Assembly (NCBI GenBank): GCA_022925895.1
Contig: JAKSYS010000157.1
Span: 1 to 64,000 of the forward strand
Length of the DNA: 64,000 nucleotides
Source: Fragilaria crotonensis
Taxonomy: Eukaryota > Bacillariophyta > Fragilariophyceae > Fragilariales > Fragilariaceae
Direction: 5' to 3'
Within the stretch, counting starts at the first letter, position 1; every line of letters starts with the position of its first letter. Under the pieces are notes generated by a model. The model made no database searches, was not told the DNA's origin, and saw only the letters and a list, made by a program, of their open reading frames with translations. Both the position numbers and the translations under genes were made by a program. This document shows positions 1 to 10,647 of the stretch, piece after piece.

Positions 1-735
1 CCTAACCGTTGCGAAACACATACTTTGCAAAACGTCAGTTTTGCATCTTGAAAAACTGAAGTGCAGTTCTGCAAGCTTGCAAAACCGAATTTAAATAGAG
101 CTCGACCTCGATACATACTGGCACCAACGCATTTTTACGTCAGTTTAAATAAATAAATGTTTAGGAGAAACTGACATACTGGAGTCTACACGTTTCAACG
201 AATGTGACCGTTGTCTTTTGAAGATTTTCAAATTGTACTGAAGGGTACACAATTTTCTACATGTATAAAGTTTTGAAAAAGAGTTTACAACTTTTTCAAG
301 GACATATATCTCTTTACTCGCTCCGAGGTTTCGGTTTCGCAACACGGTTAGGGACGGTGTTTTACAAATACGAAAAAGTAGAATGAAAACATGGTTTTGC
401 TTTTGCTTTTGCAACACCGTTAGGATCGGCCTAAACTCTAACAACCGACACCATTTTGAGAAAATTCCGCAAGATTTCAAACAATTCCGTTTATGTCGCA
501 CTCCTGCTTGATTTGTCAGAGGAAGCACTTGGAAACGGTTGAAATGAAAATGTAATTCTCGAAGAATTGTACTCGGAGTTTCGTTATGAAAAAGAATAGT
601 CTACGACAAACGGTGCCTTCTCAATTTGAAATACGGTTTGTATTAAGAACTTCCATCCATTTTGAGTGTCTGGCGTATCTTGATAAACGACTACACACAT
701 GTTAAAACCCTGTTTCCAACCATCTTGACATAAAC
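1..735. repeat. Intergenic DNA with inverted-repeat transposon ends
   Basis: No gene is supported here. The window opens with CCTAACCGTTGCGAAAC (1-17). A near-complementary end, GTTTCGCAACACGGTTAGG, lies at 334-352, and a third, more diverged one (GCAACACCGTTAGG) at about 411-424. Positions 1-352 could be a small inverted-repeat element, and 353-424 the end of a second copy. The rest (430-735) is AT-rich with no recognisable content. No target-site duplication could be confirmed because the window begins at the element end. Confidence 0.4.
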
Positions 736-738
736 CTA

Positions 739-758
739 GGCCTGTCCATAGTTAATTT
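739..758 (+). repeat. Left terminal inverted repeat of the Harbinger element
   Basis: 20 bp, identical to the reverse complement of 2915-2934; preceded by CTA at 736-738. Confidence 0.93.
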
Positions 759-962
759 CTCGAATCCAAGTTTCCAAGTTTCGAAGGGGCACATAACCAA
801 ATGATTTCGGGTTCGATTTTTGTGCCTGCCCAAGACTCGTCCATAGTTATCCAAGTTCTGAACTCCTAAGTTGCCTTCAAACTTCAAACAGATCAATCGT
901 GAGTACCACTTTGAGTGCGTACTTAGTACTTCATAGACACAAATGGTGAAGAGGACTGTACC

Positions 963-2231
963 ATGACGAATGCCACCATGGCTGCAAGACGAAAGAAGTC
1001 CCAGCAAGAGGACGTGGGCAACTCTATTGAAGTTGGATATGTCATGGCTAATGTGGCTGCACTCGTAGCAGATTTTGTATTAAGCCAAAGTCGCAAACAG
1101 AAGCGAAGAAGGAAATTTCACGGAGGATCGCTGCCTGGGCGTACATTTAGAGTACGAAAGCGAAGGTCTGTTGAAGACGTTTACAATGAACTTGGGCACA
1201 TCTACTTTCGCAGGGCATATCGAATGAAGTACAGTACTTTTAAATGTCTTGCCGAGGAGCTTGGTCCCTATATAATTAGAGCATCTGGTCAGAAGGACGG
1301 TGTGCGCCCTGGTTCTCCACCAAATGGACACATATCATCCGATGTCAGGCTTGCATGTGCAATTCGTTGGTTCGCAGGTGCTTCTGCATACGACTTAATG
1401 ACCACATTCGGAATCGGTCACACCGACACAATCAACAGCTGTTGGTACGCTGTAGAAGCTGTCAATGGACATCCAAGCTTCAACATTGAGTACCCAGAAG
1501 ACCATGAAAAGCAGAAGGCTATTGCACGAGGGTTTCAGGAAGCCTCGGCTGCAGGATTCAACTCGTGTGCTGGGGCAATAGATGGAGTTCTTATCTGGAT
1601 ACACAAGCCATCTCGAAAAGACTGCTTAGACGCTGGTTGCGATGAAGGCAAGTTCCATTGTGCTAGAAAGCACAAGTTCGGATTGAATTGTCAGGCCGTG
1701 TGCGACGTTCGTGGGAGAATCTTGGACATTTCAGTTCTATATCCAGGATCAACATCGGACTGCCTTGCTTTCGAGGGTATGTCACTCTTCCAGAAGCTGG
1801 AACACGGCATATTGGCTCCAGGTTTATGCCTTTTTGGTGACAACGCATACATAAATACTCCATTCATGGCAACCCCGTATCCAGCGGTGTCTGGCGGAAC
1901 ACAGGATTATTACAATTTCTACCATTCGCAGCTAAGAATTCGTATTGAATGCACATTTGGGATGTTGACGCACCGATGGTCCATCCTGCGAAGCGCAATA
2001 CCAATGAAGGTCACCGTGCGGAAGACTGTTGCACTTGTGCTTGCACTGGCCAAGCTTCACAACTATTGTATTGATGTCGGTGACGACTGCGCAGATGTTA
2101 GAAACACAGCAATTGACGAGTGGACGGCTGAAGCTAACGGTGCGGTACCATTGGTTCCCGTGCAAACGGAAAATGCCAGTCAAAATGTTGTTCCCGAGCA
2201 GCTTGTAGGTGGCTGGTGGACACCATTTTGA
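963..2231 (+). CDS. Harbinger-type DDE transposase (C-terminal tail out of frame)
   Basis: A 422-codon frame starting at the ATG at 963. The catalytic triad of the DDE_Tnp_4/plant-transposon-protein family can be read as D207 (context AIDGVLIWIHKP), D293 (GDNAYINTPF) and E329 (RIRIECTFGMLTHRWSIL), giving 35 residues between the second D and E. The N-terminus is basic (AARRKKSQQ, QSRKQKRRRK), as expected for DNA binding. The frame closes at 2231. A second frame (about 2212-2397, reading GGHHFDDVGG through LPRERLHQHIELIGLTRP to NRRRGT) looks like the normal C-terminal tail of this family, so a single-base shift near 2200-2212 probably truncates the protein by about 55 residues. The catalytic core itself is uninterrupted. 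Confidence 0.88.
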   Translation: MTNATMAARRKKSQQEDVGNSIEVGYVMANVAALVADFVLSQSRKQKRRRKFHGGSLPGRTFRVRKRRSVEDVYNELGHIYFRRAYRMKYSTFKCLAEELGPYIIRASGQKDGVRPGSPPNGHISSDVRLACAIRWFAGASAYDLMTTFGIGHTDTINSCWYAVEAVNGHPSFNIEYPEDHEKQKAIARGFQEASAAGFNSCAGAIDGVLIWIHKPSRKDCLDAGCDEGKFHCARKHKFGLNCQAVCDVRGRILDISVLYPGSTSDCLAFEGMSLFQKLEHGILAPGLCLFGDNAYINTPFMATPYPAVSGGTQDYYNFYHSQLRIRIECTFGMLTHRWSILRSAIPMKVTVRKTVALVLALAKLHNYCIDVGDDCADVRNTAIDEWTAEANGAVPLVPVQTENASQNVVPEQLVGGWWTPF

Positions 2232-2914
2232 CGATGTGGGTGGCTCAGCAGGTCGTCACAATCTACAGCGACGTTACAACTATGTAAGCCAGCAAGTAGA
2301 TGGTGTGCCACTTCCAAGGGAAAGGCTCCATCAGCACATTGAGTTGATAGGCCTTACCAGACCAACACCACAACCCAATCGACGCCGTGGCACGTGATTA
2401 GAGACGTATGATTTTAGAATGTGACAATTACTCCTACTAGTAGTCCGTGTTGAGATTCTCTTCCTCTAATTCACGAATCTCATCCTCCAAAAGCAACCCT
2501 TCCCTCCTGTAAAACTCCGCCTTTCGACGACTTGAAGGATCTGTTGCACCTTCTGCCTCGGCAGTAAGCCTTCGATACTTTTCCACGGTACCTGGTATGC
2601 GAAACGGGGATCACCTGCGCAAGAGGATACTTGTACGAGCACGAGCGAAAGGAGTGTGCAGGAAGAATCCTGTGGATTCTTGGTGGGAGGAAACGTGTTG
2701 AAGAGATTTGTTCTCAGGATCCAAGCAAAATGAGTGGTGTAGAGGTAACTTGGATTTCCACTTGGATTCGAACTTGGATAAACACCTTTCGTCAGGGTCG
2801 ATCCAAACCTTGACGAAGAACGAGTCCCACCACACTCGGAAATCGAAGTTAAAGGGCCCTAAGTCACGAGTAACTTGGAGTTTTGGGGTTGGAAACTTGG
2901 AAATTAGTAGTGAA

Positions 2915-2934
2915 AAATTAACTATGGACAGGCC
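2915..2934 (-). repeat. Right terminal inverted repeat of the Harbinger element
   Basis: 20 bp, the exact inverse of 739-758; followed by CTA at 2935-2937, the second copy of the target duplication. Confidence 0.93.
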
Positions 2935-2937
2935 CTA

Positions 2938-5789
2938 ATTTTCATGATTTCATTCTAACGTCTACATATAAACTACTGTACAAGGTTTACGTTGAAACCT
3001 ATGTCATAGTTAAAGCTACTGATCCAGTAATTCCGAACATTATCTACCAGGCGTAAACAAGAAAAGAGTGGGTCCCACTGTCCCACCTCTCTTACATTAG
3101 CTAGCCAGTAACATGTTTTCAACACCTTCATTGGCAGATGAGATGTAGTGCATTCTAATCACTTATCATTACGGCTGATGCACTACCACTTTGTTGGCTT
3201 GATCCTCCACAAACTGCTCATAAATGGAACCTGCATAAGCAAAAGCTGTGGTTTGGAAACATGTGCATCATTATCTGCCTCCATGAACAGTCAATGACTC
3301 TTGGAATGTGCCAGTGTTGTTCTTGTCCTTGAGGTCACAAATGAGTTTGAAGAAGATAACACATCAGAATGAGCTTACCAATCTACTCCCCTTGTACTGC
3401 TAATCTTTCTTTATCTCCTCAATGGTATCTAGTTTGCCAATGCTCACTCGCCGATTTGCCATAACCCTTAACCCCCACAAAAAACTAGACATTAATTATT
3501 CATCTCTAACAAAATCAAGATTTTTGTTCAAAGCTAGAAAAATCTAGGCGAGTTACATCTAGCAATGCCACCCTTGGTTTCTTCCAAGCAAGAACCGCTA
3601 GAAGACACATCATACACAAATTCGTGTGGCCTTTTGAAGCAGAGCATCAAACACATATGTGTCCGTATGATCTAGAAACAGCGTTTACCAAATAACAAGT
3701 TTTTAGTTTTGTCTACTTGTACCTTGTAGAGAGCAAGACCAGCCAGCAGGGAATGTTAGCTACTATAAGACCTACAACTTGCATTCAAGTTTTCTATCAA
3801 CAATTCATGTTGAACATTGTGCCGACCATCAAAAAGAAAGGACCTGACCAATACTGGAGCATCTGCCAGCAGCATGCCTAATAATGACACACTTTCAGAT
3901 CTGCAGCATGCAACACCACCAAGGAGTTTGGAACTTACACAGCTTGCCAAGATTGCAGATTTGAATGTGTTGACCTCAGTTTCTTCTGTCCACTGCAATC
4001 CTCCTCCCCATCAAGCTTGGGAAATGAGGTACTAAATGTTAAGGGATTGATCAGACATCTTCCAACAGATTTTGCAAACCTTGTGCAAACTTTGAACTGA
4101 AAGGTTGACAAAGGGTTTCCAACACAATAAACATTCATGGTCAAATAATACGGAAATTTTGTGGTGCTAATAACTTCATAAGTCACAGATTGGCACCAAG
4201 GGCACAATGCTCCAAGATGCAGAAATGTCTACAATGATAGAATCCAGTGATAGAGCAATGGAGTCATTTTTCTATCTTGTCATTGAGCAAAAACACAAAA
4301 GCGAAGCATGTGAAAGACCAATTGTCAACGACAACAATAAGCGAGAGGACAACAATAAAGGAGGGGGAGTGACCAAAGTGTAGTAATGCAAATGATTTTC
4401 TTATGTGAAAGACCATGAAAACAAACTAAAAAGTAATTTAATATCATACCAATTCCCACATCCACCATTTTGTTACCCCTGTCATTGTTGCCAGATACTC
4501 CACAAGGAGCTGAGGCTGAAGCCCTTTCATCACTTTCCACCCAAATCCGTACCACTTATAATCATGCCTTTTGTCCAGGCTGTCCACAATCCACTGGCAA
4601 GCAAACCCCACTCCCAAAATTGCTTGCATCCACAGCATCCACTTCTGTCATCATTTAAACCTCACTAATTACTACTAGTGGTGACACTTTGCTATCCAAT
4701 CCTGAAGCAACTTTCCAGCCTCGCCACCATTGTCAGCTAGTACTGGCATGACCTTGTAACTTTCCTATGCATGCCCCCGTGTCTATCCATTTGATCCGCG
4801 ATTTGTCTTCATCACCAACTTCGCACTGGTGACCATGAGAGAGCAATCGATTGGTGAGCAGTGGACGTGTGATCTCATCCCAAGAATCAGGGGAGAAACC
4901 TTTTCAGTTGAAATGCTCCAAGCCGTCAAAGGATGATTGTTGACTTACTGCTAATAGGATGAACTGGACATTGTGCAATCTTTATGCTTGGTACAGGGGA
5001 ATCAAATGTGTGCAGGCCAATCCATTTCATTGCACACCAGCCACTAACTTTTTCAACAAAAAACATTAAAGAAGAAATGCTTACACTTTCACATTTGCGG
5101 TTGTTGGGTGCTTCACAGCTAATTTGAGTCCCATCACTTCTCTGGGACTCCTTCCTCCTCAGCGTGGACCAAAGAATCAAGCTGAGTATTGAGGAATAAC
5201 AGCAGAATGGTGACAACAGTGAATGGAAGCTCTCCATTTGCACAAGGGCATCTTTGATGTGTCATGCATTTAAATGGGTATGGGGTTGAATCCGGTTGGG
5301 AGGTTACTTTCTAGCCAAAACCTAAACTTATCCTTTGCTCCCCCCTATAACAAGAGAGCACCAAGGTTGGGTACCTGTAGTGGTGAGTTCTTTAGAAACC
5401 TCCCCATCAGAAGCAAACTGGATCGTTTAGTTCTCATGTTTTAGCGTTGTCATCCATTTCCTCCAGATCCTTCTTGTGCGCCACCTGGCTTTAACTAAAT
5501 CGTAGGAAAAAGTCTTTGAACATCACATCTGTAGGCATCCGGAGAACACCATTGATCGTTTTGCATTCGCTGAAGTATACGGCAAAGGCAAAACATTTTA
5601 ATTCATGTACCCTGAAGAAGAATAACTCTTCCCCGCAATGATGGATATATGCAATGTAAATACTGCACACCTTAGCAGAGACTGTTTGTGCTTATCGGCC
5701 GACACCAGTGGTGCATCGTTCTCCTCACCTGCATGCATACAGCGTGCACGGAGATCCAAAGCTTCCGAGAACGAAAGTGGGACAATACA
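2938..5789. other. Gene-poor stretch, probably decayed transposon or gene DNA
   Basis: No open frame with recognisable family features was found. On the minus strand, short protein-like stretches appear in alternating frames (for example around 3300-3400, 4440-4640 and 4930-5240), which suggests a decayed gene or transposon. They are too broken to name. The last ~150 bp is the 3' flank of the minus-strand sulfotransferase gene. Confidence 0.4.
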
Positions 5790-6998
5790 TCACCCCGACA
5801 TTGTTAATCTCGTCCACTCGTCGTCAGACTCTGCTCGTAATGCGATATCTGTACACCTATGGCCACATCCAGCATCCGAACGGTAACAATTTTGAAGTGA
5901 TAACATTGTGTGATTGGGTAATGTGAGTGGACAAGGGAAGATGGCCTTGTGGGAACACTCTCGTTTGTTTTTCTCGACGAGTTCGTAGAAGTCAGACACT
6001 CTGGCCGTAACCAGGTCTCGCCCCAGTGCGTCAATGGTCAAATCTAAGCTTGCATTGACAGCCCGATAGAAGATCATGTCATAATTGTCTTGTAGAAACT
6101 CGCCCGCCAAGTATTCATCAACCTTGGGAGTTCTCCATGCCCGCGTCAATTTGATACACCCTTTCGCAGTCATCCCGTCGTCATATTCGTCGGCCTTGGC
6201 AGACAAGACAATGAGGTCGGCAAGAGGAACCTTCAAAATCATGGACATGACTACTAGCGATTCGGGCATCCGCTCGGCAACTGCAATAAAGTCGTAGTTC
6301 TGGATCACATGACGAATTTCTTCTTCTCTGTTTGTGAAATTCTTTAATTTCACATAATCCAGCATGTACGTTTTAAACTTGCGTCTTCCAACAAAGTCAA
6401 GAATATTCTGTTCCGTGGCGTTGACACCATTCCGACTCACTTCGAAAAAAAAGAATGCACTCATGACACGGGGTGCGGGTTGTCGAATTGTCGTCCATAG
6501 TAAGGATCTATCAGTATCGCGAAACAAATACTGTTGCAGTCCTGCGGATGCCCTTCCATGGGAATGTCTTGTAAAGCAATGCTCGTTCATAGTACCCATC
6601 AAGCGACGTCCCAACGTATCGGCAATGCGAATGGAAACGCCACTTCCAGTGGTTGATGCGCACTTATCCACCTTGACATACAAAATACCCGATCTTGGGC
6701 CCTCCTCCTTGTGACACCAATTGTAGGGTGTAGTAGCAGATCGGTTCCAGACAGGAAAGGCTCGTGCGACGGGAAAGCTATGGGGCACGGTGATGTTCAC
6801 ATCTTGGTGGGGAGCCGTATTTGACCTTGGAGTGATTGCAACGCTTGGCGGTGTGGTGTGGTTTACAACCTCCAGAATTTCTGTATTCGTTTTCGTTGTG
6901 ATCATGACTTGTGTCGTGAAATGCCAATCCACCACACGCACAATCGGGGAAAACGAAATGACGACCAATCCCCAAAGCATGGACTGTATCGTCTTCAT
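5790..6998 (-). CDS. Golgi-type sulfotransferase (type II membrane protein)
   Basis: A predicted 402-residue protein from the ATG at 6998 (the open frame extends upstream only through a TTG). It would transfer sulfate from PAPS to a sugar or glycan in the Golgi lumen. It has a hydrophobic signal-anchor near the N-terminus (SMLWGLVVISFSPIVRVV). A 5'-phosphosulfate-binding loop lies near residue 107 (ILYVKVDKCASTT), and a 3'-phosphate-binding motif near residue 166 (TTIRQPAPRVMSAFF, the R-x-P-x-x-R-x-x-S pattern). It has several Asn-X-Ser/Thr sites. The two motifs and the topology fit the carbohydrate sulfotransferases of the heparan 2-O/galactose-3-O type, but the acceptor cannot be deduced. 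It appears to be single-exon. Confidence 0.78.
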   Translation of the reverse strand: MKTIQSMLWGLVVISFSPIVRVVDWHFTTQVMITTKTNTEILEVVNHTTPPSVAITPRSNTAPHQDVNITVPHSFPVARAFPVWNRSATTPYNWCHKEEGPRSGILYVKVDKCASTTGSGVSIRIADTLGRRLMGTMNEHCFTRHSHGRASAGLQQYLFRDTDRSLLWTTIRQPAPRVMSAFFFFEVSRNGVNATEQNILDFVGRRKFKTYMLDYVKLKNFTNREEEIRHVIQNYDFIAVAERMPESLVVMSMILKVPLADLIVLSAKADEYDDGMTAKGCIKLTRAWRTPKVDEYLAGEFLQDNYDMIFYRAVNASLDLTIDALGRDLVTARVSDFYELVEKNKRECSHKAIFPCPLTLPNHTMLSLQNCYRSDAGCGHRCTDIALRAESDDEWTRLTMSG

Positions 6999-7758
6999 GC
7001 TGTTCAAGTGCGCCAATAGTTCAACCTTTGATGTACCTGGTACAAGTGCTTGATTCCTGGGTTGATGAGACCCGATTTGAACCAGGTCCTGGATAGTCCA
7101 ACAACTTCCCAGGCAAGCGAACTACTGTATTGTATGGCGATGCAAGAACCAAGTCCGAAAAGCCTATAGTGATCTTGTGACGGCCCTGTCCTGTTGACTT
7201 GTGACTTACTGATGAGCCTAATGAATTGCGAATATGTATACTGGTACAGAACGATTATACATTACAATACACGCAATTGAAATACATCAATCGCATGGGC
7301 ATGATTTTATGCTTCGCGGTTGAAAACTCGAAACATCTCTGTTGCCGAATGTTTAAGTGCATGAGGTTACACATATAAAAAATGTCGTTTAGGATACCCA
7401 GCTCTACTTTGTTTTAAAAATTTAAAATACTCAAACACTCAACTATACACAAACTACACACTACACACTACTCCAGTAGTACATGACAAAGCTGCAACTG
7501 TACCTTGTACAAGTGCTACTATCAGGTACGTATACTGTGCACATTGTACTGGAGTGCAATGGATTACTGTAGGACATGCAAACATGTCTGTCGTTCGCCA
7601 TGGATGTGTCACAGCGTCACAGCATGTGCCTCTACTAGAGACTCTACTACAGTACTAGCTTGAGCACATATCGTTGAGTATGCGCTAAAAAAGTCTCATT
7701 CCAACACAAAATCAACGTCAAGTGTCAAGCATCTACGTTGAACTGTGCACGGAACACC
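6999..7758. other. Divergent intergenic region between sulfotransferase and GST genes
   Basis: About 760 bp separating two divergently transcribed genes, so it must hold both promoters. Nothing coding is seen. It contains several short repeats built on TACTGGAGT/AGTACT (about 7470-7680). No TATA box could be assigned with confidence. Confidence 0.5.
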
Positions 7759-8760
7759 ATGTCCTGTCATACTGACCCATCACTCGTGTCACCCGCCGCC
7801 GCGACAGCAGGGTTGTTGCAAGATCGCATCAAGCCTACTACTCTCATCAAGGTGGGAACTGGAAAGAAGAACAATAATAATGATAATAATGATAATAATT
7901 GCGAAAACGACAATGACATTGTTCCTCGCTTCATTGTGGGGTATTGGTCCACGCGAGGATTGGGTGCACCATTGCGCATGATGTTGAGTGCGGCAAGAGT
8001 TCCTCATTGGGTGGCCCTCTATGATGTTTTGGAAGAAGACGAAGTTCAACAAACATCATCAGTACCAGGTTGGAATAAAAAATCCTGGATGAAAGAAAAG
8101 GAGTGGATGATGCGAGCGTGCAATCCGTTTATGAATCTACCTTATTTGATTGATGTTCGCGAACAATTTGTATTGACACAAGCCAATGCGATCCTGTCCT
8201 ACCTGGGACAAGAACTCGGGATGATGGGGTCTACCAAACTGGAAACTGCCAAATGTGAGGAACTTTTAGGTACGATTTATGATATGCGAGACGTCATGGT
8301 AAATTTCGCGTATTATGGAACGCCAACGGCAGAACAATGCTGGACGACTGCACAGCAGCATTTCCAAGGCTTTGAATCTCATTTGAGGCTGCAGCAGCAA
8401 TTGCGCAGTAGAACCACTGCTGCTTCTGCTGCTGACGATGGTACATTAATGTTTCTGATAGGACCCAAGACGAGTGCACCTGATTTTCATCTATATGAAA
8501 TGTTGGACCAATACGAGATTTTGGCGAAAGAGCATGGTTTCAAAAGTCTAGTTCATGAGTACCCATACCTGGCGTTGTACAAGAAGGCAATGGAAGAATT
8601 GCCGGAACATGAGAACTATCTCAAATCATTTTTGCACCAGGGATTGCCCTTGAACAATCCTATGCACTCTTCGCATCGTCGTTATTTGGAAAGTCCTACA
8701 AACGCGGACAGGACGCTCCATGGCGAAACCAGGGAATTGCTGTCATGGACTTTTAGATAA
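7759..8760 (+). CDS. Glutathione S-transferase-like protein
   Basis: A predicted 333-residue cytosolic protein from the ATG at 7759; the open frame begins upstream only at a TTG. A thioredoxin-fold N-domain starts near residue 58 (RFIVGYWSTRGLGAPLRMML) and includes the PYLID stretch and the following glutathione-site-like TQANAILSYLGQELG. An all-helical C-domain follows, with APDFHLYEMLDQYEIL. The pattern is closest to sigma/mu-class GSTs; the Y-W-S-T-R-G segment supplies the usual Tyr/Ser region. It is longer than a typical GST (about 210 residues) because of an Asn/Asp-rich insert near residue 35-50, encoded by an AAT/GAT microsatellite, and a C-terminal tail of about 40 residues. The substrate is unknown. 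Confidence 0.8.
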   Translation: MSCHTDPSLVSPAAATAGLLQDRIKPTTLIKVGTGKKNNNNDNNDNNCENDNDIVPRFIVGYWSTRGLGAPLRMMLSAARVPHWVALYDVLEEDEVQQTSSVPGWNKKSWMKEKEWMMRACNPFMNLPYLIDVREQFVLTQANAILSYLGQELGMMGSTKLETAKCEELLGTIYDMRDVMVNFAYYGTPTAEQCWTTAQQHFQGFESHLRLQQQLRSRTTAASAADDGTLMFLIGPKTSAPDFHLYEMLDQYEILAKEHGFKSLVHEYPYLALYKKAMEELPEHENYLKSFLHQGLPLNNPMHSSHRRYLESPTNADRTLHGETRELLSWTFR

Positions 8761-9099
8761 GACACGACCGGTTTGTTGTTTCCTTCTTATTACATGTTGA
8801 TCCATTCAGATGATCTTTGATGAGGATGGTCTGGACACGCTCCATTTTGGATGGGCATGGTGGAGTTTCAAAACATCTTCAGCATTGGCAACGGCATCTT
8901 TCTTGATTGAGTTTTTGCGTACTGGAGTACAAGTACTCGTCACTGGATGTTTTCATTGCTGGCAAATCAAGCCGCTAAAATACATGGGAAGATCGTAGTG
9001 ACAGGACCATTTGTATGCATTGATTCCACACAGAAACAAACTTGTCACATAAAGTATATACTCCTAACGCTAATTTATTCCCAAAGTAGCCCTGCAGGA
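8761..9099. other. Convergent 3' intergenic region
   Basis: 339 bp between the converging GST and nucleolin-like genes. It presumably holds both 3' UTRs. Nothing else is seen. Confidence 0.5.
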
Positions 9100-10647
9100 C
9101 TAATCAAAGGTCACCTTGGTTCCCTTGAATTCTGAAATCGAACCGAATTTCTTGGCACCAGATGGACTAGGGCCACCACGTCCGCCACCACCTCGTCCTC
9201 CGCCGCGACCACCGCCTCCAGCACCACGGCCACCACCACCGCCTCCTCCAAAGCCACCTCGGCCTCCGCCGCGACCACCACCAGCTCCAAACGCAGGACG
9301 TTGTTGGCGATCTGCCGCGTAATCGACTCGGACGGCCCGACCCAAAATGTCAGTCCCCGCCATCTTCATGGCAGCCTCTGTCGATTCAGATAATTCAAAT
9401 TCAATATGACCAAATCCCTTGAATTCTTGAGTCTCGCGGTCCATAGCGAAGCGCACGGATGTGATCTCGCCACAATCGGCAAAGGCCTGACGGAGGGTGT
9501 CTTCGTCGACATCCCACGCCAAATTTCCAACGAAAACGGTCTTGCATCCTTCTGGCTTTTCCGATGGTTGACGCTGTGTTTCCTGTGCCATGTTGGATTT
9601 TGGAGTCGACTCCTTTATGGACAGCCACCGACCCTGGAAGTCTTCGCCGTTTCTGGCGATTGCGCTTGCCGACGCTTCTTCCGTTTCGAATTCGAGAATG
9701 GCGGTTCCGGAGGATCGACCATCATCCTGGAGAGGCATTTCGCATGACACAATGGTTCCACATGACGAGAACCAGTCACGAATCTCATCTTCAGTAGCTC
9801 TCCATGGCAATCCTCGAACGTAAACCTTAGTGTTGGCATCCGACACGGCAGCCTTCTTGGCAGCAGGAGTTTCATCAGACGCAGCTTCTGGTGCCTTGCG
9901 CTTTTTGTTTGATTCTTCTTCCGCTTCGTCTGGAACGTCCGAACTATCGGTGGAATCGTCGTCTGAAGAGTCATCGTCCGAATCGTCCGATTCATCCTTC
10001 TTGGTTTCTTTTTCGACGTCAGCCTTCTTTGCTGCAGCGGGAGCCGGCTTTTCTTCCTCCTCCTCTTCGTCATCGTCCGAATCATCATCATCATCCGAGT
10101 CTGAACTGCTCTCATCGGAATCTGACTCTTCCTTCGCAGCAGCCGCTTCCTTGGGCTCAGCCTTCTTGGGTTCGACTATCTTGGGCTTCTCCTCCTCTTC
10201 TTCATCATCATCATCATCATCGTCGTCGTCATCTTCATCATCATCGTCCGAATCAGAAGAATCAGAGGATTCTTCCTTCTTTTTCTTATCCGCAACTTTC
10301 TTGACAGGGGCAACTTCTTCTTCCTCTTCAGAAGAGGAGGATTCATCATCGTCGTCGTCGTCGTCGTCGTCGTCATCATCATCACTGGAATCGTCACTCT
10401 CTTCTTCCGCCTTCTTTGCAAGTTCGGCAGCCTTGCGCGCAGCTTCTTCAGCAGCCTTCAAGGCAGCGGCAGCTGCCTCCTTCTTGGCCTGTTTGAGCGC
10501 CTTCTTGTCCACCTTGCTGCTGTCCGACTGGAATGGGTAAATAGTAGTGATAGGAACATGATGTGAGTCAACGCTCAACGATGTTGACGCTCTCCGCACT
10601 TCTGATGCAACACATGACCCTCAACGTACCTTTGATTTAGTGCCCAT
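9100..10647 (-). CDS. Nucleolin-like RNA-binding protein (two exons)
   Basis: Exon 1 is 10630-10647 (MGTKSK only); exon 2 is 9100-10527. The 102-bp intron 10528-10629 has a GTACGT donor and TTCCAG acceptor, and joining keeps the frame, giving about 481 residues. This start is preferred over the ATG at 10599, which lies inside the intron. The layout is nucleolin/Nsr1-like. A K/A-rich helix opens the protein (KKALKQAKKEAAAAAL). Long Asp/Glu/Ser tracts with Lys blocks run to about residue 215. RRM1 lies near 238-312 (RNP2 KVYVRGLPW), RRM2 near 333-405 (TVFVGNLAW and KGFGHIEFE), then a Gly/Arg-rich tail near 415-455. It probably acts in the nucleolus on pre-rRNA. It lies convergent with the GST gene. 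Confidence 0.88.

Larger units (their letters stand above)
739..2934 (+). mobile_element. PIF/Harbinger-type DNA transposon with intact ends
   Basis: A complete 2,196-bp DNA transposon. Its terminal inverted repeats are identical over 20 bp (GGCCTGTCCATAGTTAATTT at 739-758 and its reverse complement at 2915-2934). A 3-bp target duplication, CTA, flanks it at 736-738 and 2935-2937, the length expected for PIF/Harbinger insertion. It encodes a DDE transposase (963-2231). TCCAAG motifs cluster inside both ends in inverted orientation. No second Myb/SANT-like protein, often present in this superfamily, is visible. The perfect TIRs and target duplication suggest a recent insertion, but the transposase tail is out of frame, so this copy may not be active. 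Confidence 0.9.

Noticed and set aside
9830-10540. Plus-strand Ser-rich frame antisense to the nucleolin-like gene
   Set aside because: It is the reverse reading of Asp/Glu/Lys codons; the minus strand has two clear RRMs and a Gly/Arg tail.
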